DNA from: an uncultured Pseudomonadota bacterium | GTDB taxonomy: Bacteria; Pseudomonadota; Alphaproteobacteria; RF32; CAG-239 | DNA: 43,281 nucleotides | Reading direction: 5' to 3' | NCBI GenBank assembly: GCA_949295915.1 | Contig: CASFNB010000012.1 | Span: forward strand, 1-43,281 | Shown here: one piece after another, positions 1-8,746 of the stretch | How positions within the stretch are numbered: position 1 is the first letter of the stretch | Layout of the letters: each line of letters begins with the position of its first letter | Notes under the pieces: model-generated | Seen by the model: the letters and a program-made list of their open reading frames with translations, nothing else | What the model was told of the DNA's origin: nothing | Databases searched by the model: none | Position numbers and translations under genes: made by a program

Positions 1-126
1 ACACGCCTCCATAAATAATAGAATTAAAGCCTATACTATCCATGATAAACCGTTTTTTTTTTTTGCAACCAAAAATTAAAGGCGGGCATAAAAAAGTTGC
101 GACAAGACCTTGTATTTAAAAGAAAA
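1..126 (-). promoter_or_regulatory. Promoter and leader of an off-window gene, copy A
   Basis: This block is about 90% identical, with two 1-nt indels, to 15771-15895, which lies directly upstream of the Cys-rich gene at 13605-15767. Read on the minus strand it holds a -35-like TTGCAA (63-68), a 15-nt spacer containing a run of 12 A, a -10-like TATCAT (42-47) and a ribosome binding site GGAGGCGT at the very edge. A minus-strand gene must therefore start just left of the window. By analogy with copy B it probably encodes another Cys-rich secreted protein, but that is inference. Confidence 0.6.
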
Positions 127-149
127 CTCTGCTTAAAAAAGCAGAGTTT
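124..149 (-). terminator. Rho-independent terminator after the LDH-like gene
   Basis: The 9-bp stem AAACTCTGC/GCAGAGTTT spans 124-132 and 141-149. On the minus strand it is followed by TTTTCTTTT. It lies 27 nt past the stop of the LDH-like gene and abuts the promoter block of the next minus-strand gene. A hairpin holds the same relative position at the second copy of that promoter block (15898-15917). Confidence 0.7.
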
Positions 150-175
150 GAAAAGGTTTGAAAAATAAGAAGTAA

Positions 176-1099
176 TTATATTTTGCCATATTTTTCCATA
201 GCCAAAGCACTATTTTTCAAAGCCCAAGCTTCTTCTCCGGACAAATCGGGCAGTAAAGATTGGTGAGCCCCTGTTCTGTCAATGATTGTCGGCAAAGATA
301 AGCAAATGTTCTTCACACCGTAGATATCTTCTTGCAGGGTTGAAACGGTTAAGTCAGCACGCTGATTCTTAGCAATAGCTTCGACAATTTTGGCAAGAGA
401 AGCTGAAATTCCGTAATAAGTAGATTTTTTACTGCGGTTAATACGTGAGCTGCTGGCAACAACTTCTTCGGCAATTTCTTTTTGGCGTTCAAGCGAAATA
501 GGTTTACCAATTCTTTGTGCATAGGAAAGGATTTTTTCGCCGCCGATGGTTGCGGTTGACCAAGAAGGCAGGGCAGAATTTCCAAGTCCACCCATCACAT
601 AAGCGTGAATAGAGTGGGGCGCAACATTGAGTTCTTCTGCCAAAATGGCACGAAAACGAGCGGAGTCAAGAACTGTTCCGGCACCAATAACGCGTTCTTT
701 CGGAAATTGAGAAAAGTCAAGAACGATTTTGGTGATAATATCTGCCGGATTTGTTGCCACAAGGATAATGCAGTTTGGTGCATGTTTTACAATTTCGGGA
801 ACAATTTTTTTCATTATGGCTTTGTTGCTGTCCAAAACGTCAAACGCATCGGTTGAGAGTGGTTTTTGCGCGTCTACGCTAATGATAGCAACATCAGAAT
901 TTTGTAAGTCTGCAAAAGTTCCTTTATGAACTTTGCATGGGCTGTTTAAGGCGGCGGCATGAAGCACGTCAAGAGCCTCGGCTTCGGCTTTTGCTTCATT
1001 GAGGTCTATCAGGATGATTTCACTGGCTAAAGATTTTAAAACCAAAGTATAAGCAGTGGTACTACCGACAAATCCGGCACCGAGAATTCCGACTTTCAT
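176..1099 (-). CDS. Lactate/malate dehydrogenase family protein lacking the catalytic His
   Basis: The 307-residue protein has the normal length and fold signature of NAD-dependent 2-hydroxyacid (L-lactate) dehydrogenases. It has a Rossmann GAGFVGS (residues 7-13), an acidic end of strand beta2 (IDLNEAK) for NAD, ATNPADI (115-121) and LDSAR (144-148), which supplies the substrate Arg and the Asp that pairs with the catalytic His. The catalytic segment, GEHGD in active LDHs, reads G170-G-L-G-N174, so the proton-relay His is Leu and the Asp is Asn. The mobile loop, normally QKPGETR, reads QKPLSTD (78-84) and has lost the catalytic Arg. An intact ORF, strong ribosome binding site (GGAGGG) and conserved core argue for a maintained protein, not recent decay. 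It could be a pseudoenzyme or act on another substrate. It is the last gene of the lemA-led minus-strand group. Confidence 0.85.
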   Translation of the reverse strand: MKVGILGAGFVGSTTAYTLVLKSLASEIILIDLNEAKAEAEALDVLHAAALNSPCKVHKGTFADLQNSDVAIISVDAQKPLSTDAFDVLDSNKAIMKKIVPEIVKHAPNCIILVATNPADIITKIVLDFSQFPKERVIGAGTVLDSARFRAILAEELNVAPHSIHAYVMGGLGNSALPSWSTATIGGEKILSYAQRIGKPISLERQKEIAEEVVASSSRINRSKKSTYYGISASLAKIVEAIAKNQRADLTVSTLQEDIYGVKNICLSLPTIIDRTGAHQSLLPDLSGEEAWALKNSALAMEKYGKI

Positions 1100-1129
1100 A
1101 ATTTTTCCCTCCGTAAATATTAAATTACC

Positions 1130-1255
1130 TTAAGTATAATTTTGATTAGTTAAAAAAAATATAGCAAATTGTTGATGTAGTTCACCGCTTTGTTTGGCAA
1201 TTTTTGCAATTTCTTCAGCATCTTCTTTTTGTGCAATAGCAATTTTGTACAACAT
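1130..1255 (-). pseudogene. Small ORF resembling the N-terminus of a GNAT acetyltransferase
   Basis: A 41-codon ORF starts with ATG 4 nt after the stop of the DUF3137 gene and ends 30 nt before the LDH-like start. Its beginning, MLYKIAIAQKEDAEEIAKI, resembles the beta1-alpha1 opening of GNAT acetyltransferases (x-I-R-x-A-x-x-x-D-A-x-x-I). Nothing of the acetyl-CoA binding motif follows. It is either a remnant of a deleted acetyltransferase or a genuine small protein. The similarity is short, so the call is tentative. Confidence 0.4.
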
Positions 1256-1259
1256 TCTT

Positions 1260-2252
1260 TTACCCCGTATATTGGATTTTATCCAGTTTCAAAATATCGA
1301 TAATCGCCATAATCGAGAGAAATTGGTTGAAAGTTTCATCAACCATTGTTCGGTCAAGACAACTTTTGAAAAGGGAAGTTGCTTCAAACATATTTTCAGA
1401 TGTTTTGAGTGTGATAAACAAGCGATTATCAAAAAAGCTAAACTCAATGCGGTTGGCTTTATAGGCTTCCCTTAGTTTGAGCATTCTTTCCATAAAAGCG
1501 GTTGTGAGAAGATAACGCGCTTCCACTTGGTTAGTGCCGTAAGCCTCAAATTCTTTTTCAAAAATGCTGTCTTCAAGACGGATATTTTCCAAACCGGAAA
1601 GATTACGTGTAAAAGAAACAACCTTGTTGAAAATCCCTTTGTCTTGAAAAACCACTGTTTGTCCCGAAAAATCTTTGTTAAGAGACAACAAAACAATAAT
1701 ACCGTCAAACACGGTTGAACGATGTTCTTGTCTTTTGCCGTTATTATAAGTCGAGGTTACTTTTTCAAATTCTTCTTCCGAAACAATCATTTCCACATTT
1801 TTATAAGAGCCGGAAAAATAATCATCTCCGGAGCGAGAATTATAATCTCCGATTAAGCGCGATTTTTCCACTACGGCAGAATTGACAGTCCCCTCAAATT
1901 GATAAGAAAATCCGTCAAAATATTTGATAAATTCCGGCATTAATTGATTTTTTGACTTTTTGCGATAGAGATACAAAGGCGAGGCCGCAATTGCAATAAT
2001 AAGCATAATCAAAAAATAAGCCGAGGGAACTTTCCAATCATCTTGTGCAGGTTGCATGCGCAATTGTTCTTGATAGTTAATTATCCATAAGATAATTGCC
2101 GGAATTGTTACAAATGCAAACAAACAGCCGATAATAAAATAGTGCAAATATTTTTGCCTGATTTTTTCTGTTGTCTGTGCAATCGGTAACAGATGTTCGG
2201 TATAAAAGCGTTCAAAACCGGCTTTAAGTTCTTCAATACTGCGATTTTCCAT
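1260..2252 (-). CDS. DUF3137 family membrane protein, partner of LemA
   Basis: This 330-residue protein begins with a soluble helical segment and then has two transmembrane helices (about residues 37-60 and 75-96). A cytosolic domain follows with the run of hydrophobic strands typical of DUF3137 proteins (FDGIIVLL, TVVFQDKG). Genes of this family are commonly found next to lemA, as here: the lemA stop lies only 9 nt upstream and both are on the minus strand, so they are probably co-transcribed. The molecular function of the pair is unknown. Envelope association is inferred from the membrane segments. Confidence 0.75.
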   Translation of the reverse strand: MENRSIEELKAGFERFYTEHLLPIAQTTEKIRQKYLHYFIIGCLFAFVTIPAIILWIINYQEQLRMQPAQDDWKVPSAYFLIMLIIAIAASPLYLYRKKSKNQLMPEFIKYFDGFSYQFEGTVNSAVVEKSRLIGDYNSRSGDDYFSGSYKNVEMIVSEEEFEKVTSTYNNGKRQEHRSTVFDGIIVLLSLNKDFSGQTVVFQDKGIFNKVVSFTRNLSGLENIRLEDSIFEKEFEAYGTNQVEARYLLTTAFMERMLKLREAYKANRIEFSFFDNRLFITLKTSENMFEATSLFKSCLDRTMVDETFNQFLSIMAIIDILKLDKIQYTG

Positions 2253-2261
2253 AACAAAGAC

Positions 2262-2831
2262 CTACTTAAAAAAGTCTTGGGCATTGATAGATTTTTTAGC
2301 CTGCTCTTCTGCTTCAAAATAGGGCATTTCATCTTTAATACCGATCATTTTGGCAACGAGAGAGCTCGGGAAAATTTCTACGGCATTTTTGAGGTCGGTA
2401 ACATTCGCATTGTAGAAACGACGTGCCGCGGCAATATGTTCTTCCACGCTGTTCAAGCTTTCCATGGCATTAAGCATGGCTTCATTAGACTTCATATCCG
2501 GATAATTTTCGGCAGAGAGTTTAAAATCGTTCATTTTGGAAGAAAGCATATTTTCCAATTCAATTTTTTTGCTTGGGTCAACAGCAAAATTTACTTTCAT
2601 GGCTTCACTGCGTAGGCGGGCAATTTCTTCCATCATCGATTTTTCGTGTTCCATATATTTGGCGGCCATGGTCATCAGGTTGGGGATGAGGTCATAGCGT
2701 TTTTTGAGTTGAACATCAATTCCGGAAGCCGATTCTTTCAGTCGGTTTTTCTTCTTGATGAGAGAAACATAAATACCGTAAAAACCAAGGACGATAACAC
2801 CTACAACAATCCACAAAATATAATTATTCAT
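2262..2831 (-). CDS. lemA: LemA family protein
   Basis: The 189-residue protein has an N-terminal membrane anchor (NNYILWIVVGVIVLGFYGIY) and then the LemA helical bundle with the hallmark segment LKKRYDLIPNLM. Known LemA proteins have the same plan: short N-terminus, single helix, soluble coiled domain. I chose the ATG at 2831 because AGGAG lies at the right distance in front of it; an upstream in-frame start would add ten residues without a ribosome binding site. A -10-like TATAAT lies at 2851-2856 on the minus strand, but no good -35 is visible. It leads the lemA-DUF3137-(small ORF)-LDH-like group. LemA function is not established. Confidence 0.88.
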   Translation of the reverse strand: MNNYILWIVVGVIVLGFYGIYVSLIKKKNRLKESASGIDVQLKKRYDLIPNLMTMAAKYMEHEKSMMEEIARLRSEAMKVNFAVDPSKKIELENMLSSKMNDFKLSAENYPDMKSNEAMLNAMESLNSVEEHIAAARRFYNANVTDLKNAVEIFPSSLVAKMIGIKDEMPYFEAEEQAKKSINAQDFFK

Positions 2832-2928
2832 AACAAAACTCCTATTAAAAATTATAAGCAAAGTATAAAAAACAATCTTTAAGATTTATTAAAAAATAAT
2901 GGAGTAGATTAAGCTTAAGGAGAAAAAA

Positions 2929-4161
2929 ATGCTGAATATTATATGGGTTTCATTTTTTGTATTAGGATTTATTGCCGCATTGGTACAAAGCTTATATTTC
3001 GGTGTGAGTGGGATGTGGAGCAATATCGTCGGCGATATTTTTTCTTCCGCCAAAACCGCATTCAGCATTTCTTTGAACCTAACCGGCATCTTGTGTTTGT
3101 GGTTAGGATTGTTAAAAATTGCCGAAAAATCAGGCTTAACCAAGGTCTTAGCCAAAATTTTAGAGCCGCTTTTTTGCAAACTTATGCCCGAAGTACCGAA
3201 AGGTCACCCTGCCATGGGCTCCATGATTATGAATATGGCAGCCAATGTTTTGGGTTTGGATAATGCCGCCACGCCGATGGGCTTGAAGGCAATGGAACAA
3301 CTGCAAGAGTTAAACAAGAAAAAAGACGAAGCCTCAAACGCTCAGATTTTATTTATGGTGATAAATGCCTCAGCCGTAACTTTGATCCCGATTACCATTT
3401 TAATGTATCGTGCCGAGCTCGGAAGTGCCAATCCGGCGGCGGTCTTTATGCCGATTTTGTTTGCCACCTCGATTTCCACTTTGGTCGGATTTTTGAGCGT
3501 GGCTTTCGTGCAAAAGCTCAATATTTTCAACCGCGTGGTGCTGGGTTATATGGCTGCGTTTTTTGCCATAATCGGCGGTGTGGCTTGGTACTTTACCTCA
3601 CTTCCGGCAGAAGTGCGCTTAATTGCCTCCGCCGAATGGGGAAATGCCATATTGTTTGGCTTTATCATTCTCTTTATTGTTGCCGGCGTGTTGAAAAAAC
3701 TCAATGTTTATGAAACTTTTATCTCTGGTGCCAAAGAAGGCTTCGATATAGCCATTCGCATAGTGCCGTATCTGGTAGCAATGTTGGTAGCCATAGCGGT
3801 TTTGAGAAGCTCCGGTGTATTGGATTTAATAGTGCAAGGATTTGATAAATTCTTTGCCTTGTGCGGTTTGGATACGGCTTTTGTTGCCGCACTGCCCACC
3901 GCTTTGCTCAAACCCTTATCCGGTAGCGGTGCGCGTGCCATGATGATTGAAACCATGCAAAATTATGGGGCGGATAGCTTTCCTGCCTTTATATCTTGCA
4001 TTGTTCAGGGTTCAACAGAAACCACATTTTATGTTTTAGCGGTTTATTTCGGCGCGGTCAAAATCAGCAAAGTCAGACACGCTTTGCCTTGTGCTTTGCT
4101 TGCTGATTTGGCGGGGATTGTTGCCGCCGTTTGCTTTGGCTATATGTTTTATCAAGGCTAG
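2929..4161 (+). CDS. Fused SpmA/SpmB-like nucleoside-recognition (Gate) membrane protein
   Basis: A 410-residue polytopic protein. The N-terminal half carries the SpmA-type motif NMAANVLGLDNAATPMGLKA (about residues 103-122). The C-terminal half carries the SpmB-type motifs KPLSGSGARA and GSTETTFYVLAVYFG. In Firmicutes these are two spore-maturation proteins; in many Gram-negatives they occur as a single fusion of unknown role, possibly in transport. The ribosome binding site AAGGAG precedes the ATG. The stop lies 4 nt from the stop of the convergent ZntB-like gene, with no room for a separate terminator. Confidence 0.85.
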   Translation: MLNIIWVSFFVLGFIAALVQSLYFGVSGMWSNIVGDIFSSAKTAFSISLNLTGILCLWLGLLKIAEKSGLTKVLAKILEPLFCKLMPEVPKGHPAMGSMIMNMAANVLGLDNAATPMGLKAMEQLQELNKKKDEASNAQILFMVINASAVTLIPITILMYRAELGSANPAAVFMPILFATSISTLVGFLSVAFVQKLNIFNRVVLGYMAAFFAIIGGVAWYFTSLPAEVRLIASAEWGNAILFGFIILFIVAGVLKKLNVYETFISGAKEGFDIAIRIVPYLVAMLVAIAVLRSSGVLDLIVQGFDKFFALCGLDTAFVAALPTALLKPLSGSGARAMMIETMQNYGADSFPAFISCIVQGSTETTFYVLAVYFGAVKISKVRHALPCALLADLAGIVAAVCFGYMFYQG

Positions 4162-4165
4162 ATTT

Positions 4166-5128
4166 TTACATCCAGCGTTTTTTCTTCATAAAGTACACCA
4201 GAGCCAAACTGATAATGAGCATTATGGCGCAAACAATCCAAAAAGCGTGTTCATTATCAGCCAGCGGAATCCCTTGCACATTAATCCCGAGCAAACCGGT
4301 GATGAGGGTGAGGGGTAAGAATATGGCGGTGAATATGGAAATGATGTACATAATGCGGCTCATATTAATGCTGATTCTGCCTTGCAATTCTTCATGATAA
4401 AAAGAAATATGCTCACGGCAATAATCCAAGTCTTCCAAAGATTTAACCACATCATTGGCCACTTCTTTGAGACGAATTTTGGCTTTTTGCGTGATGAGCG
4501 GATTCTTTTCTAATTGCAGGTTTTGGAACACCTCACGCATCGGGGCAATATATCGGCGCAGGGCAATAATCTCATGACGCAGGTCATTAATTTCATCACG
4601 AATATCAAAATCGTTTAATCCTTGAATATCAATGATTTTTTCTTCTATATCATCGGTTCGGTCGGTTAAGTCGTTGGTCGTTTTAACAATCACATCGGCA
4701 ATATAATTGGCAAAAGTGAGAAAACATTGAATCGGCGTTTTCGGACCGATTTTGTTTTCCAAAGCATCGGCAATTTTTTTAATACTTTTCAGATTGCGGT
4801 GTTGAAGCGAAATGATTTTTGTTTCATCAATCCAAAACCGCAACGAAATCATATCTTCGGGATTGCTTCCGGGGTTGAGGTTGATGGCACGTAAGATAAG
4901 AAGAATTCCGGTATCATAACAAACAAACCTTGGGCGTGTATCATCATCACACAGCGCGTCCACAATCAAGGGATCAAGATTATATTCATCAATCAAAATT
5001 TGATAAGTGTTGGGATTTTTATAATCGAGATTATGCCAAACGGCAAACTTGCCGTTATCCTCTGAAGAAAGCCCTCCGTTTCCATCCAAAATAAAACGCT
5101 TGTTGTCATAAAGATTATATTCAGCCAT
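4166..5128 (-). CDS. zntB: CorA/ZntB-family divalent cation transporter
   Basis: The 320-residue protein has a long soluble alpha/beta and helical cytosolic domain and then two C-terminal transmembrane helices. The pore signature GINVQGIP follows the first helix; this GxN plus GIP form is typical of ZntB proteins, whereas CorA proper has GMN. ZntB-type proteins move Zn2+ across the inner membrane as pentamers. The start at 5128 is set by a consensus AGGAGG; the longer ORF adds 12 residues that overlap the upstream gene. It lies 8 nt behind the lipoprotein hydrolase gene, so the two are probably one transcript. Substrate is inferred from the family. Confidence 0.8.
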   Translation of the reverse strand: MAEYNLYDNKRFILDGNGGLSSEDNGKFAVWHNLDYKNPNTYQILIDEYNLDPLIVDALCDDDTRPRFVCYDTGILLILRAINLNPGSNPEDMISLRFWIDETKIISLQHRNLKSIKKIADALENKIGPKTPIQCFLTFANYIADVIVKTTNDLTDRTDDIEEKIIDIQGLNDFDIRDEINDLRHEIIALRRYIAPMREVFQNLQLEKNPLITQKAKIRLKEVANDVVKSLEDLDYCREHISFYHEELQGRISINMSRIMYIISIFTAIFLPLTLITGLLGINVQGIPLADNEHAFWIVCAIMLIISLALVYFMKKKRWM

Positions 5129-5136
5129 TTTTCCTC

Positions 5137-6384
5137 CTAGTCTTGAGCCTGATAAAAGTAACATTTGCCGGAAATAATTGCCTCATTGGCATTATCTTGT
5201 GTACCATTAGTGATTGTTTCCATCACGCGCTCATCATTATCATAATTGGTATGCGCCGCCAATGGATTAACGGCACTGATTCCAAAAGCCGAAACCGGTT
5301 CAATGATGTTCAAGGTAACATTGGTTACAAAAGGACAAAGCCGAGAGTCGAGATAGGTATCGGCAAAATTTTGCGGAATAGTATAGCTTAAAATATCATT
5401 CGGGTCAGAAAAAGCGACAATATTCAAACGTTTGAAGATTCGGTTTTGATAATTTTTACCATTGGCTGAACAATAAGAATTGATTTGCCCGTGGACTTTT
5501 GACATTTCACGCCCGATTTGTAAGAAAGGCAACTGATTTGCCAACATAAAAACGGTAAATTCTTTGTCTTTGAGTTTGTTGACATATTTTTGCGCTGAAG
5601 CATGATTTTGTTCTGCCGAAAGCACATCATCTGCCATGCTGATAATTGAGTCGATAAAGATTCGGCTGCCTAAACTATGCGTCACAAACACCACGTTTTC
5701 TTCACTCAAATTTTTAATTTGTTTGTAGGGAGAAACATCACAAACACGGTCGTTTCCTTCTTTTAGTTCAGCCCAAGATTTGCCGAGCATCCAGCAAGTC
5801 GCTTGTTTGGCAGAGTTGAGGATATAGTTATGCTCATCGGTCAAATAGATGAGCGGGTCAGGCACGGTATCGTTCATAAAACCTTTAACCACATTGTTGA
5901 AAGCGGCGCGCTTGTAAGTATTTTCTTTGGCCATGTCATATTTTAGGATTTGTTTGTGATTAAGCGTGGTCTCAGACCAAGCCAACTCATAGAAAAGAAT
6001 GGTTTTTTGTTTGTCTTCACTTTGCGCGCGAGAAACACGCAGATTGCCGATAACGGTCTTTTTGTCATTCGGGTCAATCAATGTGATGTTTTTGGGGCGG
6101 CGCGAAACAATATGTAAGCCGAGTTTTTTGCATAGGTTATCACGGATTCTGCCCGAATATCCGGATTGGTGCGTCCCCACGCCGTGAATAATCAATACTT
6201 TAACTTCTTTACCATTATTAAAATATTGGCTGACACCGTCGAACTTATCTCCGCGAATATCACATTGCCGCGTGTCTTCTTTATCATCGCCGCTTTCAAG
6301 CACGGCTTCGGCAATTCCCTTACCAAAGGAAGAACAAGAAGAAACCAAAAACAAAATAAACAAAACAGAAAATATTTTTTTCAT
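5137..6384 (-). CDS. Lipoprotein with alpha/beta-hydrolase fold
   Basis: This 415-residue protein starts with a lipoprotein signal peptide (MKKIFSVLFILFLVSSC, acylated Cys17). It then has an alpha/beta-hydrolase pattern: strand-loop VLIIHGVGTH (oxyanion region) and the nucleophile elbow VTHSLGS with the G/H-x-S-x-G serine. A histidine in the C-terminal AAHTNYDND segment is a candidate catalytic His; I cannot place the acid with confidence. It may be a membrane-anchored esterase or lipase in the periplasm. No close named family is recognised. It precedes the ZntB-like gene by 8 nt. Confidence 0.7.
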   Translation of the reverse strand: MKKIFSVLFILFLVSSCSSFGKGIAEAVLESGDDKEDTRQCDIRGDKFDGVSQYFNNGKEVKVLIIHGVGTHQSGYSGRIRDNLCKKLGLHIVSRRPKNITLIDPNDKKTVIGNLRVSRAQSEDKQKTILFYELAWSETTLNHKQILKYDMAKENTYKRAAFNNVVKGFMNDTVPDPLIYLTDEHNYILNSAKQATCWMLGKSWAELKEGNDRVCDVSPYKQIKNLSEENVVFVTHSLGSRIFIDSIISMADDVLSAEQNHASAQKYVNKLKDKEFTVFMLANQLPFLQIGREMSKVHGQINSYCSANGKNYQNRIFKRLNIVAFSDPNDILSYTIPQNFADTYLDSRLCPFVTNVTLNIIEPVSAFGISAVNPLAAHTNYDNDERVMETITNGTQDNANEAIISGKCYFYQAQD

Positions 6385-6467
6385 TGTTCAAATCCAAGAA
6401 TTAAAACTATCTTAAATATAATATGTTTTATAATAATAACCATTGGTAAATAAAAGGAAAACAAAAA

Positions 6468-6911
6468 ATGAAAGCTTTGGTTCAAAGAGTCAAAAGAGCA
6501 TCGGTAGAAATTGAGGAAAAGCTTTATTCCCAAATTGGGCAAGGAATGTTGATTTTGCTTGGTGTGGAAAAGGATGATAGTCAAAAAGAAGCCGAATATT
6601 TGGCAAAAAAAATTGTCAATTTGCGCATTTTTGAGGATTCGGACGGTAAAATGAATTTATCGGTGCAAGACATTAAGGGCGAACTTTTAGCCGTATCTCA
6701 GTTTACTTTAGCCGGAGATACCAGCCGCGGCAACCGCCCCGGATTTGAAACCGCCGCTCGTCCTGAAGATGCAAAACCTTTGTATGAATATTTTGTAGAA
6801 TGCTTAAGAGGTTACGGTATCAATACTCAAACCGGCATTTTTCAAGCAGATATGCAGGTGGAATTGATTAATGACGGTCCGGTAACCTTTATGTTGGAAA
6901 AGAGAGGCTAA
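6468..6911 (+). CDS. dtd: D-aminoacyl-tRNA deacylase
   Basis: At 147 residues this is full length for DTD. It begins [15 protein letters not shown], has the catalytic SQFTLA motif (about residues 77-82) and the NDGPVTF motif, whose Gly-cisPro carbonyls exclude L-aminoacyl substrates. The enzyme hydrolyses D-amino acids (and glycine mischarged on tRNA-Ala) from tRNA in the cytosol. It is followed after 1 nt by the helical-repeat gene, implying translational coupling. Confidence 0.95.
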   Translation: MKALVQRVKRASVEIEEKLYSQIGQGMLILLGVEKDDSQKEAEYLAKKIVNLRIFEDSDGKMNLSVQDIKGELLAVSQFTLAGDTSRGNRPGFETAARPEDAKPLYEYFVECLRGYGINTQTGIFQADMQVELINDGPVTFMLEKRG

Positions 6912-6912
6912 A

Positions 6913-7707
6913 ATGGTAAATTATAATCAGTCAATATCATCAAGTTATTTGCAAGCACCGAATGATGAGGATCAAGTATTTTTTTTATATACGCAATTAA
7001 TGAATTTACCGTTTTCAAAACTTGAAGCCATTATGCAGATTGAAAGATCCTTATATCAGGAGTTAAATGCCAACCCGCAAGACAGACTGGCTATTATAGG
7101 TTTGTTACAAGCACAAATTATGCTTGGAAACAGAGAAAAAGCACAATCATTTGCATATCATTTATGGGAAAAAGGAGCGGAGTTGACACCGACTGAAGAA
7201 CTTTTATATATAAACAGTTTGATAAACTTGGGATTATTGGAGATGGCATCACAATTATTAAAGCCGCGTTTTGAAAACTTAAGCCGAAATATAAAGAAGT
7301 TTTTTCCCGTAATGGTAAAATTTGCCACTATGACCGGTAATATTAATTTGCTGGATTTACTGCTGATGAACCCACAAGCACCATATCAAGATGTTGAATA
7401 TAATAATATCATTACGAGCTATAAAAATTATAACTATATAGATCATTATAAAAATGTAATAAAAATCATACAAGATGTTTTAAGAGACAAGCTTTGCGCT
7501 TGCGAATATGACATATCAGATTCCATCATAGCCGAATTGGAAATATATTTATATATAGCGCAAGATAAAAATGAGCTTGAAGAGATAGAAACCATATTAC
7601 AAGAAAAAATAACCTCATATTATCAAACGGTTGCAATCGAAAAAATATCTAATTTCACTTGGAAATTATTTCCGATTTCTCAACATCCGATAATGGGGCT
7701 AAACTAG
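6913..7707 (+). CDS. Uncharacterised helical-repeat (TPR-like) protein
   Basis: A 264-residue protein with no signal peptide. It is almost wholly helical, with TPR-like spacing (ANPQDRLAIIGLLQAQIMLG, then TEELLYINSLINLGLLEMA). No enzymatic motif is visible. The ATG follows the dtd stop by 1 nt, so it is likely translated with dtd. Its last 53 nt overlap the 3' end of the convergent gene at 7655. I do not recognise a named family. Confidence 0.65.
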   Translation: MVNYNQSISSSYLQAPNDEDQVFFLYTQLMNLPFSKLEAIMQIERSLYQELNANPQDRLAIIGLLQAQIMLGNREKAQSFAYHLWEKGAELTPTEELLYINSLINLGLLEMASQLLKPRFENLSRNIKKFFPVMVKFATMTGNINLLDLLLMNPQAPYQDVEYNNIITSYKNYNYIDHYKNVIKIIQDVLRDKLCACEYDISDSIIAELEIYLYIAQDKNELEEIETILQEKITSYYQTVAIEKISNFTWKLFPISQHPIMGLN

Positions 7708-8743
7708 TTTTTTTGGGAGTAATGAATGCGCTCTCATCATCACCGCTTTCTTCAGCGTATTTTTGAGCCATGCGTTCAACTTTACTTAAAATCAAATGGG
7801 CAGCTTTGGTTAAAAGCTTCTGCATTAGATTAGCCGCCACCTTTTGTTCCTCTTCGCTGCTTTTGAACAGAATAAACCTATTTTGGTGTTCAATGGCAGA
7901 ACTGCCGTCAATTTTATTTTTTACCTCGACCGAAACAACCATCTGCATACGATTGGTATCACTGTTAATAGCATCCACTTTAGCACGTAAAATTTTAGAT
8001 AAAATGATGTATCCGGCGGCGTTTTCATTTTCAGTCAGTTGAAAATAAGCGTTATTGGCAAATACGCGATTCAAAATTTTGGCATATTCTTTAGATTTTG
8101 TATTATTAAAAAATTCTACGGGAGCAATATAAAGTAGTTTGGATGAAGGAACAGAAATTGTTTGTGAAGAAACATTTTCTTCCGGTAACGGGGACGCAGG
8201 AACATTGTTGTTTGTTTGTGAAATGTCTGGTTCGATAGTTGTTGCAGGCTTCTCGGGAGAAGGTTCATTCTCAATCGGCGCAGACACAGTCTCTTGCATT
8301 TTTATCTCTGAAGATGCGACACGTTCTTTTTTTAACTCATCTAAAGTTGCGAAAATGTTATCAGATGTAACATAACCGGTAACCTCAACACAAATTTTTT
8401 GTTCATTTTGTTGAGTTGTTTGTACGCCCAAATCTTCCACATAATTATCAACGATACGATAAACCAGCACATTTAAATCGTGCTCATCAAATTCATTTGT
8501 TAAAGGAGCAATGCTTTCCAAATTTTTCACGGCTTCAAAAGTAGCTTTATCGGTTGCTCTCATGCGAATAGAAGAAATTGTTTCCTGAGGTTTAATTCTT
8601 TCGCAAGCTTGCCCAAAGAGAGTCTGAATCTCCTCGGAATGAGCCTCATCGGACACAACCGTAGCATAAGCAGAAGGCAAAAAAAACGCCCACAAACTCA
8701 TTGCTAAAACAAACTTCTTGAGAAAAATTTTTTGCATTGTCAA
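7655..8743 (-). CDS. Secreted protein of unknown function, possible LpoB/TolB-N-like domain
   Basis: About 362 residues with a cleavable signal peptide (hydrophobic core FVLAMSLWAFFLPSAYA). A first domain (about 30-135) loosely resembles FlgT-N/LPP20-type domains (DKATFEAVKNL, CVEVTGYV). A Pro/Glu-rich linker follows (about 150-200), then a second alpha/beta domain (KLLYIAPVEFFNN to the end) with the strand pattern of LpoB/CsgG-like folds. Both resemblances are by eye. The start is either TTG at 8743, which is best spaced from GGTGG, or ATG at 8737. It lies directly behind the lipoprotein gene at 8747, so the two probably act together in the periplasm. Its 3' end overlaps the convergent gene by 53 nt. 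Confidence 0.65.
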   Translation of the reverse strand: MTMQKIFLKKFVLAMSLWAFFLPSAYATVVSDEAHSEEIQTLFGQACERIKPQETISSIRMRATDKATFEAVKNLESIAPLTNEFDEHDLNVLVYRIVDNYVEDLGVQTTQQNEQKICVEVTGYVTSDNIFATLDELKKERVASSEIKMQETVSAPIENEPSPEKPATTIEPDISQTNNNVPASPLPEENVSSQTISVPSSKLLYIAPVEFFNNTKSKEYAKILNRVFANNAYFQLTENENAAGYIILSKILRAKVDAINSDTNRMQMVVSVEVKNKIDGSSAIEHQNRFILFKSSEEEQKVAANLMQKLLTKAAHLILSKVERMAQKYAEESGDDESAFITPKKTSLAPLSDVEKSEIISK

Positions 8744-8746
8744 AAA

